DNA of 12,456 nt, from contig SSTB01000308.1 in the NCBI GenBank assembly GCA_009469665.1, positions 1 to 12,456 of the forward strand, given 5' to 3'. Positions 1-7,856 of this stretch are shown piece by piece. The notes under the pieces are model-generated. The model worked only from the letters and a program-made list of their open reading frames with translations, did no database searches and was not told where the DNA came from. Source of the DNA: Azonexaceae bacterium (GTDB taxonomy: Bacteria > Pseudomonadota > Gammaproteobacteria > Burkholderiales > Rhodocyclaceae). The position numbers were made by a program, and so were the translations under genes. Positions within the stretch are counted from its first letter, which is position 1, and each line of letters begins with the position of its first letter.

Positions 1-43
1 CTAGGAAAAAGCCACCAAAAAGAAGGCGGCCCCAGTGGCAATG

Positions 44-58
44 CCGGGCTTTGCCCGG
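44..58. repeat. Perfect short hairpin
   Basis: CCGGGC at 44-49 and GCCCGG at 53-58 flank a TTT loop, giving a perfect 6-bp stem. GGCA (37-40) and TGCC (59-62) can extend it around an ATG bulge. It could serve as a terminator or an extragenic palindrome; no adjacent T-run decides between them. Confidence 0.5.
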
Positions 59-73
59 TGCCTTGCGCGACTC

Positions 74-133
74 GGGCCTCCGGGCGGGTCGCTAAACTCG
101 CCTGCGGCTCGGACAACGCGACCCGAAGGGCCC
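74..133. repeat. Nested inverted repeat
   Basis: GGGTCGC (86-92) pairs perfectly with GCGACCC (118-124), and outside it GGGCC (74-78) pairs with GGCCC (129-133). The 25-base interior is itself GC-rich. The arrangement resembles extragenic palindromes that recur in some betaproteobacterial genomes, but only one copy is visible here, so that identification is inference. Confidence 0.45.
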
Positions 134-333
134 CGGAAGCCCTGCGTTGCTCAGCGCCGTCCATGGGGGGAGAGGCGTCCGGGCTTTGGGGCCGGGTCGG
201 CTGCTTCGGCTGGCCCCGTGCGGAATATGCGCCTGAAGGGGTACGGCGTTTCTCACCGGCCAAACGTCCTATTGACCGACGCGGTCCGTTTCAGCAAGAG
301 CCGCCCATGCGCCGTGCTGGCACGCTGGAACAA

Positions 334-2793
334 TCACCGTTCGGCGAGCTTGCGGCTCAGCTTCACCACCTCGGGATCGTCCCCCGGTCCGACCGTGAAG
401 CCCAGGGCAGCCATGAGCCGGTGCATGGGGGGGTTGTCGCGCAGTACTTCGCCGCTCATGGTGCGCAGGCCCCGCTGGCGGGCGACGTCCTGCAGGCTGG
501 TCATGAGCAGGGTGCCGACACCACGGCCCGCCATCCGGTCGGCGACCACGATGCCGAATTCGCAGGCGTGGCTGTCCGGCAGGACGGTGTAACTTGCTTC
601 GCCGATGATCGCTTCCGCGGCGTCCGCCCGGCGCTCGGTGGCCACCAGCACCATTTCCCGGTCGTAGTCGATCTGGGTGTGGCGGATGAGCTGCTGGCGG
701 GACAATTCCTTCAACCCGCCGAAGAAGCGGGTGTAGCGGGAGCGCTCGTCCAGACCGCGCACGAACTCCTGGAAGACGTCGGCATCCTCGGGACGGATCG
801 GCCGGATGCGGAACTGTGATCCATCCTTGCCCTGCACCGTTTTTTCCACGGAGAGGGGGTAGGGGCAGATGGCCATATGCCCGTAGCGCCAGGAGTCTCC
901 GCTCCAAGGGCGCAGAGCGGCACCGAGTTTGGCGGGCAGGGCGGTTTCGCCCAGCACGACGGGGAGTTCGAGACTGGCGAGGGTGGGCAGCTCGCAGGCC
1001 ATTTCCGATACCCGCAGGAGGATGTCGGCCAATTGGCGGCTGCGAGCGCTACGTCCTTCCTGGTCCCCCAGGAGGGGGTCCAGGGCAGGAGAGGCCAGCA
1101 ATTCCCGGGCCAGGCGGCCGTTCAGAGGCGGCAGGGCCCGGGGGGCGAGGCTGCGGGAAAGGGGGGATCCGTCGTCCAGACTGAGCACCGGCCCCCACAG
1201 AGTGTCGGTCTCCAGGCGCACGAACAAGCGCGGCGCGGCGGTGCCCTCCGTGGCTGTGGCCGCGGGGTCCGCCAGGGGAGCTAGGTGGAAGGCCTCCGCA
1301 ACGGCGCGAGCTTCGGCTTCGGTGAGGCTGTCGCGGCCTGACTGCAGCGCGAAATCGATGACCACCTTGGCAGCTCCTGCGGCCGGGGGCTGGCGGTGGG
1401 AGACCGATGCGGGGGTTTCCAGCAGGAGCGCCTGGTTGCGCACGAAGTCGGCCATGAAGGCAAAGGCCGCTACCGCGCTTTCCGGCGTGCGGAAGGCGGG
1501 GATGCCGGCCCGGGTCAGGAGCGCGCGGGATTCTATTACCGAGGACTCGCCCATCAGAGCCACCAGAATGGGTTTGATGGCTTCGCGTTGGGCGGCGGCG
1601 ATGCGCCTTGCGGTTTCCGCCGGGTCGTCCAGGCCGTTGGGGGCGATCACCACCAGGACGCCGTCCACGCCGGGATCGGCCAGGCAATGCTCAATGGCCG
1701 TAGCGAAGCGCCCCGCATCAGCGTCGATGAGTACATCCACCGGGTTGGCCTGGGACCAGGAGATGGGCAGACCCATGGCCAGGCGGGCCTTGGTGGCGGG
1801 AACGAATCGGGCCAGTTGCAGGCCCTGGTCCGCCACCGCGTCGGCGGCCAGCACGGCGGGACCGCCACCGTTGGAGACGATGGCGAGGCGGTTGCCGGCC
1901 GGCCGTCGGGGGCTCGCCAGAGCCCGGGCGGCGGTAAACAAGTCGCCCACCGAGCGCACGCGCAGCACGCCGGCGCGGCGAAGGGCGGCGTCGAAACTCG
2001 CATCGGCGCTACCAGTGGATTGGGAATGGCTGCAGGCCAGAGTGGCGGTGGCCGGGCTGCGTCCGGCCTTGACCGCCACCACCGGCTTGCTGCGGGCCGC
2101 CGCCCGCAGGGCGCTCAGGAAGCGCCGGCTGGAGCGGACGCCCTCCAGATAAAGGAGGATGGCTTCCGTGCCCGGGTCAGTGGCCAGGAAATCGAGGATT
2201 TCCGGCAGATCCACGTCGCCCCCGTGGCCCGGTCCGAAGACGGCGGAAAGGGCGAAATCGTTGCTGAACGCCCAGTCGAGTACGTTGAGGCAGACTCCCG
2301 CCGATTGGGAGACGAAGGCCAGGTTGCCCGCCGGGATGCGGCGGTAGAACAGAGTGGCATTGAGCCCCAGGGCCGGGCGGATGAAACCCAGGGCCCGGGG
2401 CCCCATGATGCGCACGCCGCAGCGGCGGGCCGTCTGCATGAGGTTGTCCTGCACCAGGGCGCCGAACTCCCCGGCCTCGGCGAAACCCGCGCTGTGGACG
2501 ACGGCGTGGCGGATGCGCTTCCTGCCGCACTGCTCGATGATGCTGCCCACCCCATCTGCTGGCGTGACCACCAGGGCAAGGTCGATGCGGGCGTCGATGG
2601 CGTCGAGGCTGCGATGGCACGCATGGCCGCGGATTTCGCGATGTTTGGGATTGACCAGGTAAACCTCGCCCGAATAGCCGCCTTCGAGCAGATTACGGGT
2701 CAGGGCTCCGCCCAGGGAGCGGTCGTCGGGACTGGCCCCGAAAAGGGCCACGGCGGCCGGGGCGACCAGCCCAGCCAAGGGGGAGCGGTTCAT
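334..2793 (-). CDS. Pat-type bifunctional protein: NDP-forming acyl-CoA synthetase domains fused to a GNAT acetyltransferase
   Basis: This 819-residue cytoplasmic protein has the layout of bacterial Pat/Pka lysine acetyltransferases, which acetylate enzymes such as acetyl-CoA synthetase. Residues about 5-100 form a CoA-binding Rossmann domain (VALFGASPDDRSLGG). Residues about 140-450 are the succinyl-CoA-ligase-like part, where the usual SHTG segment reads SHSQSTG but keeps its His. The C-terminal GNAT domain (about 658-819) has the acetyl-CoA loop RMAGRG at 753-758. The intervening ATP-grasp part is much shorter than usual and lacks the recognisable nucleotide-binding segment, so the synthetase half is probably not catalytic. 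Full-length Pat proteins are usually somewhat longer, near 880-900 residues. It lies 13 bp after the PAS gene at 2807-3664 and is probably co-transcribed. No strong ribosome binding site precedes the ATG. Domain calls are confident; substrate is unknown. Confidence 0.88.
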   Translation of the reverse strand: MNRSPLAGLVAPAAVALFGASPDDRSLGGALTRNLLEGGYSGEVYLVNPKHREIRGHACHRSLDAIDARIDLALVVTPADGVGSIIEQCGRKRIRHAVVHSAGFAEAGEFGALVQDNLMQTARRCGVRIMGPRALGFIRPALGLNATLFYRRIPAGNLAFVSQSAGVCLNVLDWAFSNDFALSAVFGPGHGGDVDLPEILDFLATDPGTEAILLYLEGVRSSRRFLSALRAAARSKPVVAVKAGRSPATATLACSHSQSTGSADASFDAALRRAGVLRVRSVGDLFTAARALASPRRPAGNRLAIVSNGGGPAVLAADAVADQGLQLARFVPATKARLAMGLPISWSQANPVDVLIDADAGRFATAIEHCLADPGVDGVLVVIAPNGLDDPAETARRIAAAQREAIKPILVALMGESSVIESRALLTRAGIPAFRTPESAVAAFAFMADFVRNQALLLETPASVSHRQPPAAGAAKVVIDFALQSGRDSLTEAEARAVAEAFHLAPLADPAATATEGTAAPRLFVRLETDTLWGPVLSLDDGSPLSRSLAPRALPPLNGRLARELLASPALDPLLGDQEGRSARSRQLADILLRVSEMACELPTLASLELPVVLGETALPAKLGAALRPWSGDSWRYGHMAICPYPLSVEKTVQGKDGSQFRIRPIRPEDADVFQEFVRGLDERSRYTRFFGGLKELSRQQLIRHTQIDYDREMVLVATERRADAAEAIIGEASYTVLPDSHACEFGIVVADRMAGRGVGTLLMTSLQDVARQRGLRTMSGEVLRDNPPMHRLMAALGFTVGPGDDPEVVKLSRKLAER

Positions 2794-2806
2794 CGCGGCG
2801 GGAGAG

Positions 2807-3664
2807 TCAGCGAGGTGAGTTCAGGTCTACGAGCAGGGTTTCGACCGCACCGGCCAATTGGCCTTTCAAGTCGTGCAGGGGGGCAGCCATGAAATGCAGG
2901 TGCGTGCCCCCTTCGCCGAAGTCGGGAAAGAAATCGCGCACCTCGAAAGCTCCGGGCACGAGAGCCGAAGGCCGGGCGCGCTCGCCGTAGTGGCGGGCGA
3001 CGGTGGCGGCGTCGGCGCCCTGGGCCACCAGCTCCGCCAGGACGACCTTGCGCGTCTCGTGGCGGTTATAGAAGGCGCGCCAGGCGTCCTGGCGGCCCAG
3101 GGTCTCGCCGGCAGGGACGCCGGTCAGGGCTTCGCAGGCTTTGTTCCAGTGGGTGACGCGGCCTTCGCGGTCGAGGACGAAGGTGGCCACGGGGCTGCTG
3201 GCGACGATTTCCGCCAAGCGGCGCTCGCCCTCCCGCTGGGCGTCCTCCGCAGCCTTGCGCAGGGTGATGTCCTGCAGGGTTTCGATGCAGCCGATGGTCT
3301 TGCCCTCGGCGTCCTTCAGGGGCGCGGCGTTGAACGAGACCCAGCGGCCGGATTCGCCGAAGGCGGGAAAGAAATCTTCGGCTTCGTAGGCGCCGGGAAT
3401 GAGCGCCGAGGCGCGGTATTTGCCGGCGTAGAACTTTTCCAGCAGTCCGGCGGTGGCGCCGTCGAGGACCAGGTCCGCCATGACCGGCCGGTGGGCGCGG
3501 TAGAAGGCACGCCACTGGTGATGGGTACCGATGACTTCCTTGGCGGGAATGCCGGTGAGCTGAGCCAGGGCCCGGTTCCAGTGAACCACCTTGTGCTTCG
3601 CGTCGATGACAAAGGAAGGGATAGGACTGCCGTCCAGAATCAGCGCGGTATCAAGGGAATTCAT
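2807..3664 (-). CDS. Tandem PAS-domain sensor protein without an output domain
   Basis: This 285-residue protein is made of two PAS domains, about 10-133 and 153-280, joined by a charged helical linker. The first ends in the classic ETLQDIT motif. Both carry an unusual insert after the first helix: [20 protein letters not shown] in the first and WRAFYNRHETRK in the second, followed by an aromatic stretch (EDFFPAFG / RDFFPDFG). No kinase, GGDEF, EAL or DNA-binding domain follows, no membrane segment is seen, and no cofactor residue can be assigned. The ATG at 3664 is chosen because GGAGG lies five bases upstream; a TTG start seven codons earlier would place the Shine-Dalgarno inside the gene. 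It is the first gene of a pair with the Pat-like gene, so it may tune protein acetylation to a small-molecule or redox signal (inference). Confidence 0.85.
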   Translation of the reverse strand: MNSLDTALILDGSPIPSFVIDAKHKVVHWNRALAQLTGIPAKEVIGTHHQWRAFYRAHRPVMADLVLDGATAGLLEKFYAGKYRASALIPGAYEAEDFFPAFGESGRWVSFNAAPLKDAEGKTIGCIETLQDITLRKAAEDAQREGERRLAEIVASSPVATFVLDREGRVTHWNKACEALTGVPAGETLGRQDAWRAFYNRHETRKVVLAELVAQGADAATVARHYGERARPSALVPGAFEVRDFFPDFGEGGTHLHFMAAPLHDLKGQLAGAVETLLVDLNSPR

Positions 3665-3684
3665 GGTCTCCTCCGTTGGCGGCA

Positions 3685-3690
3685 ACTATA
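3685..3690 (-). promoter_or_regulatory. Candidate -10 box for the PAS/Pat-like operon
   Basis: TATAGT on the minus strand matches the sigma-70 -10 consensus at five of six positions and sits about 20 bases before the chosen ATG, giving a short leader that contains the Shine-Dalgarno. The region 17 bp upstream is GC-rich and shows no good -35 box. It is divergent from the rnpB promoter. Confidence 0.4.
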
Positions 3691-3729
3691 GCAGGCTGGG
3701 AATGCGGCGGGGAGGCCCGGCGACGGGTT

Positions 3730-3735
3730 TATAAT
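3730..3735 (+). promoter_or_regulatory. -10 box of rnpB
   Basis: A perfect TATAAT lies six bases before the predicted 5' end of the RNase P RNA at 3742, as expected for a strong sigma-70 promoter. No good -35 hexamer is seen at the matching distance. Confidence 0.65.
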
Positions 3736-3741
3736 GGCGGC

Positions 3742-4177
3742 GGAAAGTCGGCCAGGCAATCGCCGGGCGCGCGAAGGCGACTTCGCCGCCGGGAGGAAAG
3801 TCCGGGCTCCACAGGGCAGGATGCCAGCTAACGGCTGGGCGCTATAAGCCGCGAGGCGAAGGCGACGGAAAGTGCAACAGAGAATAGACCGCCCAAGCCG
3901 GGGGAAACCCCGGACGGCAAGGGTGAAACGGTGGCCGGGCGCGAGTCCGGGCGGCGGGGTGAAAGCCTCGTCGGGGTAAGAGCCCACCGCGCCGGCGGCA
4001 ACGCTCGGCGGCATGGCAAACCCCATCCGGAGCAAGGCCAAATAGGGAAGCTTGGGCGTGGCCCGCGCTGCTTCCGGGTAGGCTGCTTGAGCCTGTCGGC
4101 AACGGCAGGCCTAGAGGAATGATTGCCACGGCATCGCAAGGTGCCGCTACAGAACCCGGCTTATCGGCCGGCTTTCC
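3742..4177 (+). ncRNA. rnpB: RNase P RNA, bacterial class A
   Basis: This is the catalytic RNA of ribonuclease P, which matures tRNA 5' ends. Conserved blocks of class A RNA appear in order: GAGGAAAGTCCGGGCTCC near 3792, TGCAACAGAGA near 3873, GGGTGAAACGGTG near 3921, GGAGCAAGGCCAAATAGGG near 4028, GGTAGGCTGCTTGAGCC near 4077, and ACAGAACCCGGCTTATCGG near 4150. The ends are set by a 12-bp P1 helix between GGAAAGTCGGCC at 3742 and GGCCGGCTTTCC ending at 4177. At 436 nt it is longer than the 377-nt E. coli RNA. Much of the difference is about 40 bases at roughly 3935-3973, inserted in the P12 area, which can fold as extra hairpins. A TATAAT lies just upstream. No canonical terminator follows. 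Confidence 0.95.
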
Positions 4178-4275
4178 AACGGATACAGGGCGCCGCCAGC
4201 GGCCGCCCGCGGCGGTGTACCCGAGGGGGGATCGATCTCGGGGCGGCCCCTGGTTTGCTTGAGAGGAATCGGACG

Positions 4276-5394
4276 ATGGGCGCAGACCGCATCGAATGGG
4301 AGGAAGGGGGCGTTCGACACACGGCCCTCTGGCGCTCCGCCACCGGGCATGGGGCGCCGCGCAAGGTGGTCACCGCAGACGACACTATCCGGGCCGACGC
4401 GGCCTACGGACTTCTCGCCCAGGGGACCGGAATCCTCTGGCGTGGTGATTTCCAGAACGCCCGCCAGCTTCTGCAGGCCCTTGCGCGGCGCGCCGATCGT
4501 CGGCCGCGCAAGGCGGGGGCGGGGATCGCCGAAACCTTTCATCTCCATCGTCAGGCTCAGGCGCAGCGGGCGCGAACCCTAGGGCTGCTGCTGGTTCCGC
4601 TGGACGGGGATTTCCGGATTCTGCTGCGGCGGCCGCAGGAGGTGAGCGAGGCTTGCCGGGAGGTCTTCGGTCCTGGCTGCGAGGCCAGCGTGGTGGCATT
4701 GCGCGACCTGCAGGGCCTAGTGGGGGCCCACGAGTGGCGCAAGAAGGGGGTGCCGATCCCCGCGCTGGGTGACCGTATCCATCCCTGGCACGGCGTTTTC
4801 TCGCCGGTACGGGGAGAGTACATTGATCTGGTCGCGCAGGCGCTCCTGCCGTCTACGCGCCTGGCCTTCGATATCGGGACCGGCACCGGGGTGCTGGCGA
4901 CGCTTCTTGCCCGGCGGGGCGTCGAGCGGGTGATCGCCACCGACTGCGACGAAAATGCACTCGCCTGTGCCCGGGACAACGTCAGACGCCTGGGCCTGGA
5001 CACCCAGGTTGAAGTGATCGGGGCGGATCTCTTTCCGCCGGGTCGCGCGCCCCTGGTGGTCTGCAATCCGCCCTGGGTACCGGCGCGGCCGAGCGCTCCC
5101 ATCGAACGGGCGGTTTACGATCCCGATGCAGCCATGCTCAATGGATTTCTCGCCGGCCTTGCTGACCATCTGGAGCCCGGCGGCGAGGGCTGGCTCATCC
5201 TCTCCGATATCGCCGAGCACCTTGGCTTGCGTACGCGGGAGGCGCTTCTACAGTGGATCGCCGCAGCCGGGCTGAGAGTCGCCGGACGGCTCGATACCCG
5301 GCCACGACACGGCAAGGCCCGGGACGCGGACGACCCGTTGCATGCGGCCAGATCCCGGGAGACGACCAGCCTATGGCGTCTGGTCGTCGCCTGA
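4276..5394 (+). CDS. Class I SAM-dependent methyltransferase (NPPW type)
   Basis: The 372-residue protein has a C-terminal Rossmann methyltransferase fold. Motif I is AFDIGTGTG (197-205), the acidic end of strand 2 is in ATDCDENAL (221-229), and motif IV is NPPW (264-267). NPP(Y/W) is typical of enzymes that methylate a planar nitrogen, such as PrmC/HemK for glutamine or N6-adenine and ribosomal RNA enzymes, but the substrate cannot be named. About 180 N-terminal residues form a separate region without motifs that I recognise; they may bind substrate. The ATG at 4276 is chosen because GAGAGGA precedes it at good distance; the frame is open back to 4123, but that part lies inside rnpB. It follows rnpB on the same strand and may be transcribed by read-through. 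It converges on the PAS gene at 5476. Confidence 0.8.
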   Translation: MGADRIEWEEGGVRHTALWRSATGHGAPRKVVTADDTIRADAAYGLLAQGTGILWRGDFQNARQLLQALARRADRRPRKAGAGIAETFHLHRQAQAQRARTLGLLLVPLDGDFRILLRRPQEVSEACREVFGPGCEASVVALRDLQGLVGAHEWRKKGVPIPALGDRIHPWHGVFSPVRGEYIDLVAQALLPSTRLAFDIGTGTGVLATLLARRGVERVIATDCDENALACARDNVRRLGLDTQVEVIGADLFPPGRAPLVVCNPPWVPARPSAPIERAVYDPDAAMLNGFLAGLADHLEPGGEGWLILSDIAEHLGLRTREALLQWIAAAGLRVAGRLDTRPRHGKARDADDPLHAARSRETTSLWRLVVA

Positions 5395-5475
5395 ACGAGC
5401 GGCTTCGGCGTTGTTGAAAAAGGCGAAGATGCGGCCCTCGCCGGCGGGCCAGAACGACAGGCTGATCGAGACTGG
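5371..5475 (-). pseudogene. Cut-off C-terminal tail of the triple-PAS gene
   Basis: Immediately after the TAG that ends the gene at 5476, the same frame continues for 34 sense codons to a second TAG at 5371-5373. The tail reads PVSISLSFWPAGEGRIFAFF and then a short charged end, which is what the final beta strands of a PAS domain look like after the preceding RHRAKDGST. The codon now TAG was probably TAC, TAT or TGG, one base away. With this tail the gene would overlap the 3' end of the convergent methyltransferase gene by 24 bp. Confidence 0.75.
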
Positions 5476-6573
5476 CTAGGTGCTGCCGTCCTTGGCGCGA
5501 TGGCGGCTGGTATAGGTTCCGCGTCCTTCGTCGAAGACCTTCAGTACCTCGGCGATCACCTGTTCCCGGTCCTTCTCCGCGTCCAGGTCCCAGGCATGGC
5601 ACTTGAGCAGTTCGTCCCGGCTGAATCCGGAACGTCTTGCATAGGCTTCGTTGACGTCGAGAATCCTGCCTTCGAGGTCGGTCATCCAGAATCCGTCGGC
5701 GGCGGCATCGACGACCGCCTGGTACTGGGTCTGGCGTAGATTCAGGTTTTTCAGCAAAGCATGGCGCTCGCTGACGTCCTGGACCGTGCCTAGGGCGAGT
5801 TGGGGATTTCCGGCAGCGTCCCGCACGATCTCGATGCGTTCACTCACCCAGACGTCCAGGTTCTCGCCCACGATGTTGAGCTCGAGTTCGTAGCGGGCGC
5901 CGAGGAGGACGGCGGACCAGGCGGCTTGTCGCTGCTTCAACTGGTCCGGACGCAGGTAGCCGGCAAACGTATCCCGATCAAGCGGAATCCCCGGTTCCAG
6001 GCCGAGGATGCGATAGAACTCGTCGGAACCGGTCATCGCGCCGCTGGTCAGATCAAGGCGCCAATTGCCCAGACGGGCAATGGCCTGGGCCTTTTTCAGG
6101 TCGGCTTCCCTTTCGTTCAGCAGGCGTTCGGCATTCTTGAGGTCGGTAATGTCCTGCAGGGTCTCGACCACTGCCCACACCTGGCCTTCGGCGTCGTAAA
6201 TGGGTGCCGCGTCGAGGATGACATAGCGGTTCCGGCCCCCGAGGTTGGCGAACCAGCCCTCGCCGTGGGCGGCGCCTTCCGTCAATCGGGACTTGCCTTG
6301 CACCGCGTAGAGCGAGCCGGCCCGGTCTAAGGCGCCGTCGAGGACGAGGTCGGCCATCGTCGGGCGCTTCTCCCTGTAGAAGGCCCGCCAGACCTCAGCG
6401 CCGCCTATCATCTCGCCAGCGGCACAGCCGGTCAGGTTCTCGCAGGCCCGGTTCCAGAAGGTGACTCGATGGTCGCGGTCTAGGATGAACACGGCGACGC
6501 TCTGACTTTCCATCGCCTGGCGCAGGAAGAAGTCAGTTTCTCCTGAATCGTGAGGTGGGCCGGAAACTGTCAC
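5476..6573 (-). CDS. Triple-PAS sensor protein, truncated by an in-frame TAG
   Basis: The 365-residue product carries three PAS domains: about 20-145 (ends VVETLQDIT), 165-275 (PAS_3-like, ends [10 protein letters not shown]) and 285 to the end, where it stops inside the last sheet at KDGST. PAS 1 contains the insert [20 protein letters not shown], closely matching that in the protein at 2807-3664. There is no output domain or membrane segment. The start is a GTG whose last two bases overlap the TGA of the upstream methyl-accepting protein gene (GTGA), so translation is probably coupled; no separate Shine-Dalgarno is evident. It is the third gene of the taxis-like operon and may supply a soluble signal input (inference). 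The early TAG may be a real mutation or a base error. Confidence 0.8.
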   Translation of the reverse strand: MTVSGPPHDSGETDFFLRQAMESQSVAVFILDRDHRVTFWNRACENLTGCAAGEMIGGAEVWRAFYREKRPTMADLVLDGALDRAGSLYAVQGKSRLTEGAAHGEGWFANLGGRNRYVILDAAPIYDAEGQVWAVVETLQDITDLKNAERLLNEREADLKKAQAIARLGNWRLDLTSGAMTGSDEFYRILGLEPGIPLDRDTFAGYLRPDQLKQRQAAWSAVLLGARYELELNIVGENLDVWVSERIEIVRDAAGNPQLALGTVQDVSERHALLKNLNLRQTQYQAVVDAAADGFWMTDLEGRILDVNEAYARRSGFSRDELLKCHAWDLDAEKDREQVIAEVLKVFDEGRGTYTSRHRAKDGST

Positions 6574-7856
6574 TTCATCTGGGCTTCGATATTAGCGAAG
6601 AGCCGCTCATAGATCTGGATCAGGTCGTCGCGGTCGGCGCTGCCCTTGACCCAGCGCTTCGACGAGGCGATGGCCACGGCACGCTTCTCGTCCTCGGTGA
6701 GATTTTCGATGACCAGGGGCTCGCCGTGCAGGATGGCGTTGGCGTCGGCCCGTGCCTTCTGGGCCATGGCGACCAGGCCCATCGAGCGTCCCATGGTGCC
6801 GGCGCCGTCCGCGATGGCGTTGTTCAGCGCCGTGATACGGGAGGCAGAGCGGGCAGACTCGCCCAACTGATGGCCGAATTCGTCGGCAGTGCCGCGGGCG
6901 TCGGCCACCGCGGCGCTGAGCCCGCCGATCTGCTCGCAAACGGTTTCCAGGGCGGTCGTCATGGCCGTGATGGCGACGGCGATTTCCTCGGCCGAACGCT
7001 GGGACTGATCGGCCAGCTTGCGCACTTCGTCGGCTACCACGGCGAATCCCCTCCCGGCCTCGCCGGCCCTGGCCGCTTCGATGGCGGCGTTGAGGGCAAG
7101 CAGATTAGTCTGCTTGGCGATGCCGTCGATATGACTGGTCAGATGGCGGATGGCGTCCGCCTTGCGGGTGAGATCGCCCAGGGAGTCGACGCTGCTCTGG
7201 CTGGAGCTGTGGGCGTTGCCCAGGGCGCCGGCCATGCGCTCGGCTGAAAGGGCCATGGCTCCGGCGGACTGGGCGAAGGTATCCGCCATGGCCCCGGATT
7301 GCCCCGCGTCGTCGCCCACCCGCCGCAGGCTTGCGCCCACATGCTCGATGGCGCGGGAGAGCCCGCTCTCGGAACGAAGGAAGATGCGCGAAAGGAGCGC
7401 GTCCCGTGCGACGGATTCCCGGGCCGCTTCCAGCGAGTCGAGCATCGTCTGCATGCGTTCCAGAACTTCGGCGAAGGCCCCGTGCAGGCCGGTGGTCTGC
7501 AGGCGTCGCCAGGAACGATCGTGGGACGAGGCCTCCAACCCCCCCAGGATTTCGCGGAAGGCCGTTTCCGTTTGGTCTAGGGCCGAATTCAGGTTCACCC
7601 GGATCGACTCCAGAGTGGCGTCTTCGAAGCGCTTGGGCAGGCGGCCGACGAGCCGGCCTTGGCCGATTTCGTCGAGCAGGGCGCGGGTTTCGGCCAGGGA
7701 CGCCTTTCCCCCCTCGCGCCGGAGGAGTAGGACGGCGAGGGCCGGAACGAGGAGCGCCAGGGCTGCCCAGGGCGACCAGAAGGCGGCCCCGGCGCCGGTT
7801 GCGATCAGTCCCGCCGCAAGCCAGCGAGGATCAAAGGGAGAAGACGAGTTGTTCAT
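6570..7856 (-). CDS. Membrane-anchored methyl-accepting chemotaxis protein (CetA-like signalling partner)
   Basis: This 428-residue protein has a short cytoplasmic N-terminus and two closely spaced hydrophobic helices (about 12-28 and 30-46), with no periplasmic sensor domain. Residues about 50-150 are helical with HAMP-like features ([12 protein letters not shown] and a second similar stretch). The coiled-coil signalling part follows, with the highly conserved kinase-control tip at about 246-284 ([20 protein letters not shown] and [15 protein letters not shown]). About 65 C-terminal residues (about 365-428) extend beyond the usual end, and no NWETF-like CheR/CheB tether is present. It should act on CheW/CheA. 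A strong Shine-Dalgarno (GGGGGTGAG) lies just before the ATG, inside the upstream PAS gene, which it overlaps by 26 bp. The lack of its own sensor and the adjacent Aer-type PAS gene suggest that the PAS protein provides sensing. Confidence 0.9.
   Translation of the reverse strand: MNNSSSPFDPRWLAAGLIATGAGAAFWSPWAALALLVPALAVLLLRREGGKASLAETRALLDEIGQGRLVGRLPKRFEDATLESIRVNLNSALDQTETAFREILGGLEASSHDRSWRRLQTTGLHGAFAEVLERMQTMLDSLEAARESVARDALLSRIFLRSESGLSRAIEHVGASLRRVGDDAGQSGAMADTFAQSAGAMALSAERMAGALGNAHSSSQSSVDSLGDLTRKADAIRHLTSHIDGIAKQTNLLALNAAIEAARAGEAGRGFAVVADEVRKLADQSQRSAEEIAVAITAMTTALETVCEQIGGLSAAVADARGTADEFGHQLGESARSASRITALNNAIADGAGTMGRSMGLVAMAQKARADANAILHGEPLVIENLTEDEKRAVAIASSKRWVKGSADRDDLIQIYERLFANIEAQMK

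Larger units (their letters stand above)
1..333. other. Non-coding left margin with GC-rich inverted repeats
   Basis: No convincing gene is seen here. Open frames run through it on the plus strand, but they continue antisense through the Pat-like gene and have low-complexity composition typical of GC-rich shadows. A short Lys/Ala-rich reading from base 5 lies directly after a TAG, so it cannot be shown to be the end of a real protein. The stretch contains several perfect or near-perfect hairpins: 44-58, the nested pair 74-133, and GGGGCC/GGCCCC at 188-193 and 212-217. It lies downstream of the minus-strand gene ending at 334, so some of these may help end transcription, but none has a clear T-tract. 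Confidence 0.6.

Noticed and set aside
5..592. Open plus-strand frame starting with a Lys/Ala-rich stretch
   Set aside because: It begins directly after a TAG, has no ribosome binding site, and its greater part is antisense to the GNAT domain of the Pat-like gene.
1396..2892. 498-codon plus-strand open frame opposite the Pat-like gene
   Set aside because: Gly/Ala/His/Arg-rich shadow of a GC-rich gene with clear domains on the other strand.
4123..4275. Upstream extension of the methyltransferase frame
   Set aside because: It lies within rnpB and shows no protein-like character; the ATG at 4276 has a good Shine-Dalgarno.
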